Part shown: positions 38,886-49,647 of the stretch, piece by piece | Layout of the letters: each line of letters starts with the position of its first letter | How positions within the stretch are numbered: the first letter of the stretch is position 1 | Assembly: GCA_902574045.1 (NCBI GenBank) | Contig: CACGMG010000002.1 | Location: 1-56,969 of the forward strand | DNA length: 56,969 bases | DNA from: an uncultured Pelagibacteraceae bacterium | GTDB lineage: Bacteria; Pseudomonadota; Alphaproteobacteria; Pelagibacterales; Pelagibacteraceae | Direction: 5' to 3' | The notes under the pieces: model-generated | Told to the model about the DNA's origin: nothing | Databases searched by the model: none | What the model saw: only the letters and a program-made list of their open reading frames with translations | Translations under genes and position numbers: made by a program

Positions 38886-40199
38886 TTATTTTTTTAGTTG
38901 AGACTTAATATTTTCCAAACTTAAAATTTGTATCTTTGAATTTTGTTCTTTAAATTCGAACTTATCTTGTTCAGTTTTAGATCCAATAATTATTTGGTAA
39001 GGAATTCCTATTAAATCGTGTTTTTTAAACTTATTTGACATATTCTCTTCTACATCGTCTAACAATACGTCAATATTTTGTTTTTTTAATTCTTTATAAA
39101 TTTTTTCGGCTTTTTCTAGGTTTTCTTTATTACTTTTACTTATATTTACAATAATAACTACATCAAATGGAGCTATTGATTTAGGCCACTTCATTATCTC
39201 ATTATTGTAATTAGCCTCTATAGTTGCACCTACAAGTCTTGAGATTCCTATTCCATAAGAGCCCATGCGAACCGGTGTTTTTTTTCCTTGTTTATCATCA
39301 ATTAAACAGTTTAAAGGTTTAGAATATTTATCGCTGAAGTAAAAAATATGTCCTACTTCTATTCCCTTGGTCTTTAATTGGTCCTCTTTTTTAACTAATT
39401 TATTAAACTCATGATCTTTAAACTTTTCATCGGTCACTGCATAAATAGAGGAAAAATCTTTTCTCATTTTGTCTAAAGATTTATTAGAAGCATCGTACTC
39501 GTCTAAATCAATTTCAAGAATTCTTTTATCAGCATAAACTTGACTCTCACCAGTTTTTGCCAAGATAACAAATTCATGGGATAAATCTCCTCCTATAGGA
39601 CCGGTCTCTGCAGCCATTGGTATAGCTTTTAATCCTAAACGGTTAAAAGTTTTTATGTAAGAAAAAAACATTTTATTGTAAGAATTTTTAGCATCTTCGT
39701 CATTAAGATCAAATGAGTAGGCATCCTTCATGTAAAATTCTCTGCACCTCATTACTCCAAATCTTGGTCGAATTTCATCTCTAAATTTCCATTGTATGTG
39801 ATACAAAATTTGTGGCAATGACTTATAAGATTTCATACTAGTTCTAAAAATATCAGTTATTAATTCTTCATTAGTAGGTCCATATAACATTTCTCTTCCT
39901 TGCCTATCTTTGATCCTTAACATTTCTTGTCCGTAGTCCTCATATCTACCACTTTCTTTCCATATTTCAGATGATTGAATAGTAGGCATTAGCATTTCCT
40001 GTGCTCCTATAGAATTTTGTTCCTCTCTAACGATTTGTTCTATTTTTTTCATTATCTTAAACCCGAGCGGTAACCAAGAATAAATACCTGCTGCTGATTG
40101 TTTTATCATTCCTGCTCTTAGCATTAATTGATGAGATTTTATTTTTGCCTCACTCGGAAGATCTTTCGTGATAGGAATAAATAAATTAGATAAATACAT
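38886..40199 (-). CDS. proS: Proline--tRNA ligase
   Basis: LMLRAGMIKQSAAGIYSWLPLGFKIMKKIEQIVREEQNSIGAQEMLMPTIQ; class II motifs; short alphaproteobacterial form. Confidence 0.95.
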   Translation of the reverse strand: MYLSNLFIPITKDLPSEAKIKSHQLMLRAGMIKQSAAGIYSWLPLGFKIMKKIEQIVREEQNSIGAQEMLMPTIQSSEIWKESGRYEDYGQEMLRIKDRQGREMLYGPTNEELITDIFRTSMKSYKSLPQILYHIQWKFRDEIRPRFGVMRCREFYMKDAYSFDLNDEDAKNSYNKMFFSYIKTFNRLGLKAIPMAAETGPIGGDLSHEFVILAKTGESQVYADKRILEIDLDEYDASNKSLDKMRKDFSSIYAVTDEKFKDHEFNKLVKKEDQLKTKGIEVGHIFYFSDKYSKPLNCLIDDKQGKKTPVRMGSYGIGISRLVGATIEANYNNEIMKWPKSIAPFDVVIIVNISKSNKENLEKAEKIYKELKKQNIDVLLDDVEENMSNKFKKHDLIGIPYQIIIGSKTEQDKFEFKEQNSKIQILSLENIKSQLKK

Positions 40200-40453
40200 T
40201 ATTGTAACAAATTCCTTAAATTTATAAAATTATTGCTTACCAAATAATATATCATAGTAAATAGTATAGATGTAATTATAGTTGTTATTATAAATTTTTT
40301 AGCTATATTTGGGTTTTTAGGTGCGCCGGCGTCAGAGCCTTCTAGACTTTCTTTAAAAACCTCTTTATTAGATTCAATTCCAAAAGGTAAAACCGAAAAA
40401 AATACTATCCACCAAATCATGACATAAATAATAATAGATCCTGTTAATCCCAT
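40199..40453 (-). CDS. DUF1467-family small membrane protein
   Basis: WWIVFFSVLPFG...GAPKNPNIAKKFIITTIIT; between rnj and proS. Confidence 0.75.
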   Translation of the reverse strand: MGLTGSIIIYVMIWWIVFFSVLPFGIESNKEVFKESLEGSDAGAPKNPNIAKKFIITTIITSILFTMIYYLVSNNFINLRNLLQ

Positions 40454-42114
40454 TAAATTCTAGCTATATTAATATTAGTAAATGGTTTTTTGCCTGTTCT
40501 CTCTCTAACTATTTTTCTACAATTTTGCTTTATAGTTTCTATAAGATTTCTTTCTTGATTCTTGCTTTCTAAAGAAAAAGTTCTACAAATATTCATTATT
40601 TCATCCTCTATATCAAAAACAAAAGTTTCAACTTCACTACTCTCTGGAATACCTTTGAAAGAAATTACTGGTTTTTTAATTTTACCATTATTAGATACTA
40701 TTAGAGTTATTTCCAAATAACCGTTCACAGAAAGACCTTTTCTATCTTTAATAGATTGTGAGTCAGCATCAACTCCTAAGTTTCCATCAAGATATAATTT
40801 ACCAGACGGAGCTTTATCAATAATAACTGGTTCTTTTCCAGGAAGAATTCTCACAATATCTCCATTTTCTATCAATAAAGTTTTAGGTACTTGCATTTCT
40901 TTCGCAAAAGTCACATGTTCTTTCATGTGTCTATGTTCACCGTGAACAGGAATTATACTTCGAGGTTTAACCCATCTATACATGTCTTTAAGATCATCTC
41001 TATTTGGATGTCCAGAAACATGAACAAAGGCATTTTCTTCTGTAATAATTTCAACATCATTTTTTACAATCAAATTTTGTAAATGATATAATTTTTTTTC
41101 ATTTCCTGGAATTATTTTCGATGAAAAGATTACACAATCCTTTGGTTCTAGATAAACTTCTGGATGCACACCGTTAATAATTCTATTCATTGCTCCCATT
41201 GGTTCACCTTGACTTCCAGTTGCTAGATATAATATTTTATTTTTTGATATATTTTTAGCCTCTTTAGGCTCTATGGGTTCAATCAAATTACCTAAGTATC
41301 CGCATTTTCTAGCAGCTTTGTATATTCTTTGCATAGACCGTCCTACTAAACACAAAGATCTTCCAGTTTTTTTTGCACAATAAAAAATAGTCTCCATTCT
41401 TGCTACGTTTGATGCAAATGAGGTAACCAAAATCTTATTTGCTTTTGTTTCCATAATTTTTAATAAATTTTCTCTTACATCTGCTTCAGAACCTGCGCGA
41501 CCAGGGTCAAATATATTTGTTGAGTCACAGATCATTGCAGAAACTCCTTTTTCTCCAATTTTTTTTAATTTTTCTTCATCAATGTTGCTGCCAATTAAAG
41601 GATTTGGGTCTATTTTCCAATCACCTGTATGTAGAATTGTTCCTAGTGGTGTTGTAATGCTTAATCCATTAGGCTCTAATATAGAATGAGTTAAAGTAAT
41701 AAAATCAATATCAAATTCACCTAATTTAATTTTGTTATTTAACGGAACTATATTTAAATATTTTGAGATATCTATTTTTTTTTCTTTAAACTTTTCTTGT
41801 ATCAAAACTGATGTAAAAGGTGTGGCATAAATTTTACATTTTAGTTTGGGCCATATATGAACTACTGCTCCAATATGATCCTCATGTGCATGAGTTAAAA
41901 TAATACCTAGAAGATCCTTCTTCTTATCAATTATAAATCCAGGATCAGGAAAAATTAAATCCACTCCTGGAACTGAGTCATCGGCGAAAGAAACGCCCAT
42001 ATCAACTATTATCCATTTTAAGTTTTCTTCAGATCCAAAGGCATAGAGATTCATATTTCCTCCTATCTCGCCTGAACCTCCAAGAGGACAGAAAATTAAT
42101 TCTTCTTTTTTCAT
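40453..42114 (-). CDS. rnj: Ribonuclease J
   Basis: FCPLGGSGEIGGNMNLY, LTHAHEDHIGAV, TGDWKIDPNP, GSQGEPMGAMNRI, HVSGHPNRDDLKDMYRWVKPRSIIPVHGEHRHM. Confidence 0.95.
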   Translation of the reverse strand: MKKEELIFCPLGGSGEIGGNMNLYAFGSEENLKWIIVDMGVSFADDSVPGVDLIFPDPGFIIDKKKDLLGIILTHAHEDHIGAVVHIWPKLKCKIYATPFTSVLIQEKFKEKKIDISKYLNIVPLNNKIKLGEFDIDFITLTHSILEPNGLSITTPLGTILHTGDWKIDPNPLIGSNIDEEKLKKIGEKGVSAMICDSTNIFDPGRAGSEADVRENLLKIMETKANKILVTSFASNVARMETIFYCAKKTGRSLCLVGRSMQRIYKAARKCGYLGNLIEPIEPKEAKNISKNKILYLATGSQGEPMGAMNRIINGVHPEVYLEPKDCVIFSSKIIPGNEKKLYHLQNLIVKNDVEIITEENAFVHVSGHPNRDDLKDMYRWVKPRSIIPVHGEHRHMKEHVTFAKEMQVPKTLLIENGDIVRILPGKEPVIIDKAPSGKLYLDGNLGVDADSQSIKDRKGLSVNGYLEITLIVSNNGKIKKPVISFKGIPESSEVETFVFDIEDEIMNICRTFSLESKNQERNLIETIKQNCRKIVRERTGKKPFTNINIARI

Positions 42115-42857
42115 ATTAGTTCTTTAAAAGCTTTTGCGATGCCATTAATAGTTATATTTTCGTCTATAGTAGTTTTTTTTATTATATGTTTTTTAAATAA
42201 CTTAGCATATCCGCCAGTTAAAATAATTTTAAATTTTTTTTTTGTTTTTATAGAAATTTTTTTAATTATATTGTTTATTAATCCCTCATAACCCCAAAGA
42301 AATCCAGCGTTCAAGGCTTCCAACGTATTCTTTCCATAATTTTTTTTTGTGTTTTTTAATTTTAATAATGGCAGAAGAGCTGTCGATTTATTAAGATTAA
42401 CAATTGAAAGGTCTATGCCTGGAGATATTACGCCTCCTTCATAAACTCCATTTTTTATTATATCAAAAGTTGTGGCAGTACCAAAATCTATTATTAAACA
42501 ATTTCTATACTTTAAAGCTCCTATTGCATTTGATATTCTATCAGAACCCAATTGGTTGTAATTATAAATTTTGATTTTCAAAATTTTATTGATTTTCAAA
42601 TCTTTAATTTCAAATACTTTAAATTTTTTTTTTATAAGTTGTTTTTTTATTATTTTAAATGCTTTTGGTACCACGCTTGAAAACAAAATATTTTTGCTTA
42701 ATTTACTATTAATAATCTTTTTTATTTCTTTATCTTTAAAGATATTTTTAAATATTTTTTTTGTTTCAATATTGTATGTTTTTTTTATCCTAAAATTATC
42801 ATTTAAAATAGATAATTTTGTTAAAGTATTTCCAATGTCCCCTGTAAGATAGTTCAT
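42111..42857 (-). CDS. coaX: Type III pantothenate kinase
   Basis: GDIGNTLTKLSI, GSDRISNAIGA, IIDFGTATTFDII, EGGVISPGIDLS. Confidence 0.92.
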   Translation of the reverse strand: MNYLTGDIGNTLTKLSILNDNFRIKKTYNIETKKIFKNIFKDKEIKKIINSKLSKNILFSSVVPKAFKIIKKQLIKKKFKVFEIKDLKINKILKIKIYNYNQLGSDRISNAIGALKYRNCLIIDFGTATTFDIIKNGVYEGGVISPGIDLSIVNLNKSTALLPLLKLKNTKKNYGKNTLEALNAGFLWGYEGLINNIIKKISIKTKKKFKIILTGGYAKLFKKHIIKKTTIDENITINGIAKAFKELI

Positions 42858-43417
42858 TTAAATTTATTTTTTAAATCTGAAAAATTTTTTCTATTAATTT
42901 GATTGATAAATATTTCATAAATTTTTTTTATATCTTTTAATATTTTTTTATTATCTATTTTTTTTTTTGAATATTGGCAAAGATTTGTAGCCTGTAATTC
43001 AAAAATATTTGGTGAGCTTAAGGTATTTATTCCTACACCAACAATCATAAATTTTTTTTCTTTATGATTTATAACCTCTTGTAATATACCGCAAACTTTT
43101 TTTCGATCTATTAATAGGTCATTCGGCCATTTTATCTTAATTTTCTTTAAAACATATTTTGATAGTATTTTTCTTATTATAAAAGCATTTAATATTGCAT
43201 ATTGCTTAAAGTTAATTTTTTTATGATTAATTTCAAAAAAAATTGATAAAAATAGATTCCCTGTAATAGAAAGCCATTTTTTTCCCATTTGTCCTCTACC
43301 TTTAGATTGTTTTTTCGTAATTATTAGTGTTGGTCTCGTAATATTTTTTTTGATTAATCTAATAGCCTCATCATTAGTACTTTTAACATTAGTAAAACTG
43401 ATCAATTTAATTCCCAT
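42854..43417 (-). CDS. birA: Biotin--[acetyl-CoA-carboxylase] ligase (short)
   Basis: TNVKSTNDEA, KQSKGRGQMGKKW, KIKWPNDLLIDRKKVCGILQE, VGVGINTLS. Confidence 0.9.
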   Translation of the reverse strand: MGIKLISFTNVKSTNDEAIRLIKKNITRPTLIITKKQSKGRGQMGKKWLSITGNLFLSIFFEINHKKINFKQYAILNAFIIRKILSKYVLKKIKIKWPNDLLIDRKKVCGILQEVINHKEKKFMIVGVGINTLSSPNIFELQATNLCQYSKKKIDNKKILKDIKKIYEIFINQINRKNFSDLKNKFK

Positions 43418-44832
43418 TAGTTAAAGAATAAAGTATTTACAATATTATTTAAAATTGAAGGGTATAAGAAAAAAGAGATTAAAATTGTGCAACTAAGAAA
43501 TATAGTAAATTGGACTACTTTATTATTTACATTATCGAATGCAATAGATTTATCTTCAAAGTATATTGTTTTAATTATTCTAAGATAATAGAAAGCAGAT
43601 ATCACTGTTGTCAATAAACCTATAATAGCCAAAGCATACATGTTCTGTTCAAGCACTGCTTTGAATATGTAAAACTTTGCAAAAAAACCAGCCAATGGAG
43701 GAATTCCAGCTAAAGAAAATAATATTATTAAAAAAGATATTGCAAGAACAGGATGTTTTTTTGAAATACCAGACAAATCTGAAATATTTTCTTTATATAC
43801 TCCATCTTTTTTCATCAAATATAGGCAAGAAAAAGCTCCTATGTTCATCACTACATAGATCGTTATATATAAAACCGAACTTTCATAACCTGATGTTGCG
43901 CCAGTAGCTACTCCTGCTAAAGCATAGCCTATATGACCTATTGAGCTGTAAGCTAGAAGTCTTTTAATATTTTTTTGAACTATTGCTGCTACTGCCCCTA
44001 AAATCATTGAAGCAACTGAAATAAAAATTATGATAGTTTGCCATTCTAATAAAATATTTGCAAAAGGAATAAACATAAATTTAATTAATAATGCAAGTCC
44101 TGCCACTTTTGGAACTACTGCAAAAAAACTAGTTATAGAAGTAGGTGCTCCCTCATACACATCTGGTGTCCACATATGAAAAGGAACTGCAGACACTTTA
44201 AATGCTAGACCAACAAGAATAAATACCATAGCAAATATGGCTCCAATATTTGTGCTATTCAATTCGCTAGATATTAAATCAAAATTTGTCGAGCCAGTAA
44301 ATCCATATAATAATGAACATCCATATAATAATAGTCCAGATGATAACGCGCTTAAAACAAAATATTTTATGCCTGACTCAGAAGATCGTAAATTATCTCT
44401 ATCTATCGATGCTAAAATATAAAGTGCTAATGATTGCAATTCTAATCCTAAATAAAATAAGATTAGATCATTTGAACTAACCATAAAAAACATTCCTAAT
44501 ATTGAAGTAAGAATTATTATTGGATATTCAAATTTATCTATTTTGTTATCACAAATGAAAGATTTAGAAGAATTCATAACAAAAAAGGTTGAAACAAGAA
44601 TTAATATTTTAAAAAAACTTGAAAATGAGTCTCTTGAAAAACTATCAAGAAATACTTTTTCAGTATCATTTGATGAATTAAAAATTATCGCAATTGTCAC
44701 TATAATTATTACCGAAGATAAATTAAAAATTAAATTAAAACTTTTTTTAAGAAAAACACCTAACATTAAAATGCTTAAAATAGATATGGATAAAAAAATT
44801 TCAGGTAATAAAATATTTAAATTATTAATCAT
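43417..44832 (-). CDS. nuoN: NADH-quinone oxidoreductase subunit N
   Basis: Multi-TM, GLAFKVSAVPFHMWTPDVYEGAPTSITSFFAVVPKVAG, LAYSSIGHIGYAL. Confidence 0.96.
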   Translation of the reverse strand: MINNLNILLPEIFLSISILSILMLGVFLKKSFNLIFNLSSVIIIVTIAIIFNSSNDTEKVFLDSFSRDSFSSFFKILILVSTFFVMNSSKSFICDNKIDKFEYPIIILTSILGMFFMVSSNDLILFYLGLELQSLALYILASIDRDNLRSSESGIKYFVLSALSSGLLLYGCSLLYGFTGSTNFDLISSELNSTNIGAIFAMVFILVGLAFKVSAVPFHMWTPDVYEGAPTSITSFFAVVPKVAGLALLIKFMFIPFANILLEWQTIIIFISVASMILGAVAAIVQKNIKRLLAYSSIGHIGYALAGVATGATSGYESSVLYITIYVVMNIGAFSCLYLMKKDGVYKENISDLSGISKKHPVLAISFLIILFSLAGIPPLAGFFAKFYIFKAVLEQNMYALAIIGLLTTVISAFYYLRIIKTIYFEDKSIAFDNVNNKVVQFTIFLSCTILISFFLYPSILNNIVNTLFFN

Positions 44833-46321
44833 TCTTTGCCAAATTCATTTCTATTAAAGATTGTTCGTAATTCATCATTAAATTATCTACTGAAGTATTT
44901 AATGTTTCGATCAATGGATAAGGGAAAACTCCAAAAAAAATTATAAGAAAAGCTAATGATACTAGCATGACTATTTCCAATTTATTAATATCTTTTAAAT
45001 TTTTAATCTCCTCATTGTTAGTCTGTCCAAATATCACTCTTTTTGTAAGCCACAAAATGTACGCCGCTCCTAATATGACACCTATTGTAGCTAACATAGC
45101 CACTATATAATTTTTTTGAAAACTACCAGCTAACACCAAAAACTCCCCTAGAAAGCCAGTAGTTCCTGGCAGGCCAAGAGCAGCCAAAGCAAAAACCAAA
45201 AATAAGAAGGAATATTTTGGTATATAGCTAACTAAACCTCCGTAGGAACTTATCATTCTTGACTTAAGTCTATCGTAAACTACTCCTACACATAGGAAGA
45301 GAGCTGCTGAAATTAAACCATGACTTATCATCTGAAATATACTTCCCTCTATACCTTGCTTGGTGAAAGTAAAAATTCCTAAAGTTACATAGCCCATATG
45401 AGCAACAGAAGAATATGCTATTAATTTCTTCATATCATCCTGCATCAATGCCACTAATGATGTGTAGATGATTGCGATTATACTTAATGCGTAAATAAGT
45501 GGTGTAAAAAAATCAGATGCAGCTGGAAATAATGGTATTGAAAATCTTAAAAACCCATATCCTGCCATCTTTAATAGTATAGCGGCTAATATCACTGAAC
45601 CAGCAGTAGGTGCTTCAACATGAGCATCTGGCAACCAAGTATGTACTGGCCACATTGGTGTCTTAACAGCAAATGAGCTAAAGAAAGCTAACCATAATAA
45701 GTTTTGGTATTCCTTTGGAATCTTTATGTCTTGTATGAGAGTAATATCTGTAGTGCCTGTGAGCCAATAAATAATAATAATTGCAACTAACATTAAAACA
45801 GATCCCAACAAAGTATAAAGGAAGAACTTAAAAGCTGAATAAACTCTTTTAGGACCACCCCAAACACCTATTATTAAAAACATTGGAATTAATCCTGCTT
45901 CAAAAAATAAATAAAAAATCACTAGATCCAATGAGCAAAAGACACCAATCATAAAAGTTTCTAATACTAAAATAGCGATTAAAAACTCTTTTACTCTGTC
46001 TTTGACACTGTTTATGCAAGAAATTATACAAATCGGAGTTATAAAAGTTGTTAAAACAATAAAAAGGATAGATATGCCATCAACACCTAATTTAAATTTT
46101 ATAAAATTATTTATCCAAAATTTTTCTTCAACAAATTGAAATTTTGGAGAACTTAAATCTAAAGAGTACCACAAAAATAAAGATAATAAAAAAGTGGCTA
46201 CACTTGCGAAAAGAGAAATATAAATAGCTCCCCTATTATTTTTTTGATCTTTAGACAAAAAAATAAATAAAGAACTTAGTAAAGGTAAAAATATCAATGT
46301 TGATAATATTGGAAAATTCAT
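44825..46321 (-). CDS. nuoM: NADH-quinone oxidoreductase subunit M
   Basis: FAVKTPMWPVHTWLPDAHVEAPTAGSVILAAILLKMAGYGF, IAYSSVAHMGYVTLGIF. Confidence 0.97.
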   Translation of the reverse strand: MNFPILSTLIFLPLLSSLFIFLSKDQKNNRGAIYISLFASVATFLLSLFLWYSLDLSSPKFQFVEEKFWINNFIKFKLGVDGISILFIVLTTFITPICIISCINSVKDRVKEFLIAILVLETFMIGVFCSLDLVIFYLFFEAGLIPMFLIIGVWGGPKRVYSAFKFFLYTLLGSVLMLVAIIIIYWLTGTTDITLIQDIKIPKEYQNLLWLAFFSSFAVKTPMWPVHTWLPDAHVEAPTAGSVILAAILLKMAGYGFLRFSIPLFPAASDFFTPLIYALSIIAIIYTSLVALMQDDMKKLIAYSSVAHMGYVTLGIFTFTKQGIEGSIFQMISHGLISAALFLCVGVVYDRLKSRMISSYGGLVSYIPKYSFLFLVFALAALGLPGTTGFLGEFLVLAGSFQKNYIVAMLATIGVILGAAYILWLTKRVIFGQTNNEEIKNLKDINKLEIVMLVSLAFLIIFFGVFPYPLIETLNTSVDNLMMNYEQSLIEMNLAKND

Positions 46322-46322
46322 C

Positions 46323-48230
46323 TTAATTTAATATTAAATATGTTAGTAAAACTGATAATCCTATCAACATTACAAATGCATAATCGTAGATAAAACCAGT
46401 TTGTAATTTTCCAGTTTTACTAGCGATTATTTTAATTAATTTAGAAATTCCATCAGGGCCAAATTTATCTATCGTCCCTATATCTCCTTTTTTCCAGAAG
46501 AAAAAACCAATTTTTTTTGCAGGGTTAACAAAAATTACTTCATATAATTCATCTATGTACCATTTTTTTAATAAAAAATTGTATAAAGGTAAATTTGTAT
46601 TTTTAAAACTTTCTAAAATTTTTGTATTATAAATAAAATAATAGAAAGATATTGGTATAGACACAACTACTAAGAAGGGTGTTAATAATAAAAACCAAAG
46701 AGGAATATAGTCATGTTTTATCGCTTCAAGAAAAAAAATAGAAGATTGCCAAAATTCATTGCTATGGTGTCCAATAAATGTTTCTTTAAAAAGATAACCA
46801 ACGGAAATCGCGCCTACAGCTAGTATAAACAAAGGTAAAAGCATAACTACAGGAGACTCATGGGTATCATCAATAGAAACCACTTTATTATTATAAGTTC
46901 CGTGAAAAGTTTTAAAAAACAGCCGCCAGGAATATATTGAAGTCAAAAAAGCGGTAAAAATTCCAACAAATACAACATAACTTCCTAATGAGGAATTACT
47001 TAAATAAGCAAATTCAATTATTGCGTCTTTAGAATAAAAACCAGATAAAAAAGGGAAACCTGTTAGTGCCAGAGTTCCAATTAACATAAAAGAATAAGTA
47101 TATGGAAGTTTTTTTCTGATGCCACCCATATTTCTTATATCTTGTTCATCTTTAAAAGCATGTATCACAGAACCAGAACCTAAAAATAATAAAGCTTTGA
47201 AGAATGCATGTGTAAACAGATGAAACATTGCTACGTGATACGCGCCTATACCGGCAGCAAAAAACATATATCCTAATTGACTACAAGTAGAGTAGGCAAC
47301 AATTTTTTTAATATCATTTTGTACAAGTGCAACAGAAGCAGCAAAAATTGCTGTTATCATTCCAACTACAGTTACAAGATTCAAGGCAGTCTGAGAGTAT
47401 TCAAACAATGGTGAACACCTTACTACAAGAAAAACTCCTGCTGTTACCATAGTAGCAGCATGAATTAAAGCTGAAACAGGTGTTGGTCCTTCCATAGCAT
47501 CCGGCAACCAAGTATGTAACAAAAACTGAGCAGATTTTCCCATTGCACCAATAAATAAAAATAAACATATCAAGGTTATTAAGTTTATTTCAAAGTTTAA
47601 AAATAAAAAATTATTTTTAAGAAATTGAGGAGCTAGTTTAAAAACTTCATCAAAATTTATTGTGCCAAAATAAAAAAAAATTATAAATATTCCAATTGCT
47701 AAACCAAAATCTCCAATTCTATTAACAATAAATGCTTTTATAGCAGCATTATTAGCTGTTTCTTTTTTATACCAAAAACCAATCAACAAATAAGAGCATA
47801 AGCCTACCCCTTCCCATCCAAAAAATAGTTGTAAAAAATTATCAGATACTACAAGTGCCAACATTGAAAAGGTAAAAAGAGAAAGATAAGACATAAATCG
47901 AGGTTTATGCGGGTCATGACTCATGTAGCCAATAGAATATATATGCACTAAAGCAGAGACAAATGTCACAACTACAAGCATTACTGAACTTAGGGGATCT
48001 ATGTTAATCGACCAATTAGCGACAAAATCACCAGAACTTACCCATTCGAAAATTTTATAATTTCCATAGGAATTATTTTGAAATCCCTGCCAAAATACTA
48101 AAATAGATAAAATTGCTGACAAAGTCACAAATAAACTTGTTATAATCTCTGAAAAAAACTTTGTTAAAGATTTTCCTAAATACCCAATTAAAGAACCTAT
48201 AAGTGGAAGAAAAATTATTGCGTATTCCAT
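46323..48230 (-). CDS. nuoL: NADH-quinone oxidoreductase subunit L
   Basis: GKSAQFLLHTWLPDAMEGPTPVSALIHAATMVTAGVFLV, VAYSTCSQLGYM. Confidence 0.97.
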   Translation of the reverse strand: MEYAIIFLPLIGSLIGYLGKSLTKFFSEIITSLFVTLSAILSILVFWQGFQNNSYGNYKIFEWVSSGDFVANWSINIDPLSSVMLVVVTFVSALVHIYSIGYMSHDPHKPRFMSYLSLFTFSMLALVVSDNFLQLFFGWEGVGLCSYLLIGFWYKKETANNAAIKAFIVNRIGDFGLAIGIFIIFFYFGTINFDEVFKLAPQFLKNNFLFLNFEINLITLICLFLFIGAMGKSAQFLLHTWLPDAMEGPTPVSALIHAATMVTAGVFLVVRCSPLFEYSQTALNLVTVVGMITAIFAASVALVQNDIKKIVAYSTCSQLGYMFFAAGIGAYHVAMFHLFTHAFFKALLFLGSGSVIHAFKDEQDIRNMGGIRKKLPYTYSFMLIGTLALTGFPFLSGFYSKDAIIEFAYLSNSSLGSYVVFVGIFTAFLTSIYSWRLFFKTFHGTYNNKVVSIDDTHESPVVMLLPLFILAVGAISVGYLFKETFIGHHSNEFWQSSIFFLEAIKHDYIPLWFLLLTPFLVVVSIPISFYYFIYNTKILESFKNTNLPLYNFLLKKWYIDELYEVIFVNPAKKIGFFFWKKGDIGTIDKFGPDGISKLIKIIASKTGKLQTGFIYDYAFVMLIGLSVLLTYLILN

Positions 48231-48542
48231 TTAACCCTTCATTCCATGAATATCTTCAACTCTGATTGATCCCTTGTTTCTGTAATAAATCACAATTATT
48301 GCTAAACCTATAGCTGCCTCTGCTGCTGCCACTGTAAGAGTAAGCATGGTAAATATTTGTCCTATTATATCTCCTGAAAAAATAGAAAAAGAAATTAAAT
48401 TAATATTAACCGCAAGAAGAATTAATTCTATTGACATTAAAATTACAATTACATTTTTTCTATTAAGAAAAATACCCATTACACCTAAAAAGAAAATAAT
48501 TGCTCCAAGAGATAAGTAGTGACCTAAACCTATTTCAATCAT
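48231..48542 (-). CDS. nuoK: NADH-quinone oxidoreductase subunit K
   Basis: [44 protein letters not shown]. Confidence 0.96.
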   Translation of the reverse strand: MIEIGLGHYLSLGAIIFFLGVMGIFLNRKNVIVILMSIELILLAVNINLISFSIFSGDIIGQIFTMLTLTVAAAEAAIGLAIIVIYYRNKGSIRVEDIHGMKG

Positions 48543-49161
48543 CTATTTTTACTCCTTTATTTGAGTCAACCTCTTTGAGTTCAATAGAAGACTCAGGAGT
48601 TCTCGAAATCTGTTTAAAATAACTCTGTTTTTTAACCCCTGGCCTTTGACGGAAAGTAAGCAAAATAGCTCCGATCATTGATAGTAAAAGAATCATACCC
48701 GCTATTTGAAAATATAGAATATAATCAGTGTACATTACTAATCCAAGCTGATGCGTATTTGATACATTTGATAAATCAAGTGTGCTACTTGACATCAAAT
48801 TATCTTTATACTTCCAACCACCTACAACAACTAGTAACTCTAAAAAAATTAACACACTTACAATTAGTCCTGTCGGCAAATGAGTAGATTTTTTTCCAAT
48901 AAACCAAGATTGTTTTTGTTCTGATACATTCAACATCATAACAACAAATAAAAATAATACTGCGACAGCTCCGACATAAACTATTAAAATAATCATTCCT
49001 AAAAATTCTGCTCCAACCATGATGAATAAACAGCCTACAGAAATGAAATCGAGTATTAAAAAAAAAACAGAATTTATAGTACTTCTTGAAGTAATGACCA
49101 TTAAGGATGAAAAAATTGCTATAATTGAAAAGAAATAAAAAAAAATAGAATGAACTATCAT
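48535..49161 (-). CDS. nuoJ: NADH-quinone oxidoreductase subunit J
   Basis: [30 protein letters not shown]. Confidence 0.95.
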   Translation of the reverse strand: MIVHSIFFYFFSIIAIFSSLMVITSRSTINSVFFLILDFISVGCLFIMVGAEFLGMIILIVYVGAVAVLFLFVVMMLNVSEQKQSWFIGKKSTHLPTGLIVSVLIFLELLVVVGGWKYKDNLMSSSTLDLSNVSNTHQLGLVMYTDYILYFQIAGMILLLSMIGAILLTFRQRPGVKKQSYFKQISRTPESSIELKEVDSNKGVKIDD

Positions 49162-49647
49162 TTACCTATAAGGCTTATCTAGTTTTATATTCTTAGATAA
49201 AACTGACTCCCATCTATCTCCATTGTCTAAAAGTTTTTTTTTATTATAGTAAAGCTCTTCTCTTGTTTCTGTAGCAAATTCAAAATTCGGTCCTTGAACT
49301 ATTGCATCTACTGGACAGGACTCTTGACAAAGTCCACAATAAATACATTTTAACATATCAATATCATATCTTGTTGTTTTTCTGCTTCCATCAGATCTCT
49401 CAGATGATTCAATAGTTATTGCTTGAGCTGGACATACCGCTTCACATAGTTTACATGCAATGCATCTCTCTTCGCCGTTTGGATATCTTCTTAAAGCATG
49501 TTCTCCTCTCATACGTGGACTAATCGGTCCTTTTTCAAAAGGATAATTAATTGTTTTTGATTTTTTAAACATTTCTTTAATTGCCATTAACAGACCTTGA
49601 ATAAATTCTATTAAAAATATTGTTTTAAAAATTCTAATTAAGTTCAT
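49162..49647 (-). CDS. nuoI: NADH-quinone oxidoreductase subunit I
   Basis: Two 4Fe-4S motifs: [16 protein letters not shown] and [34 protein letters not shown]. Confidence 0.97.
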   Translation of the reverse strand: MNLIRIFKTIFLIEFIQGLLMAIKEMFKKSKTINYPFEKGPISPRMRGEHALRRYPNGEERCIACKLCEAVCPAQAITIESSERSDGSRKTTRYDIDMLKCIYCGLCQESCPVDAIVQGPNFEFATETREELYYNKKKLLDNGDRWESVLSKNIKLDKPYR

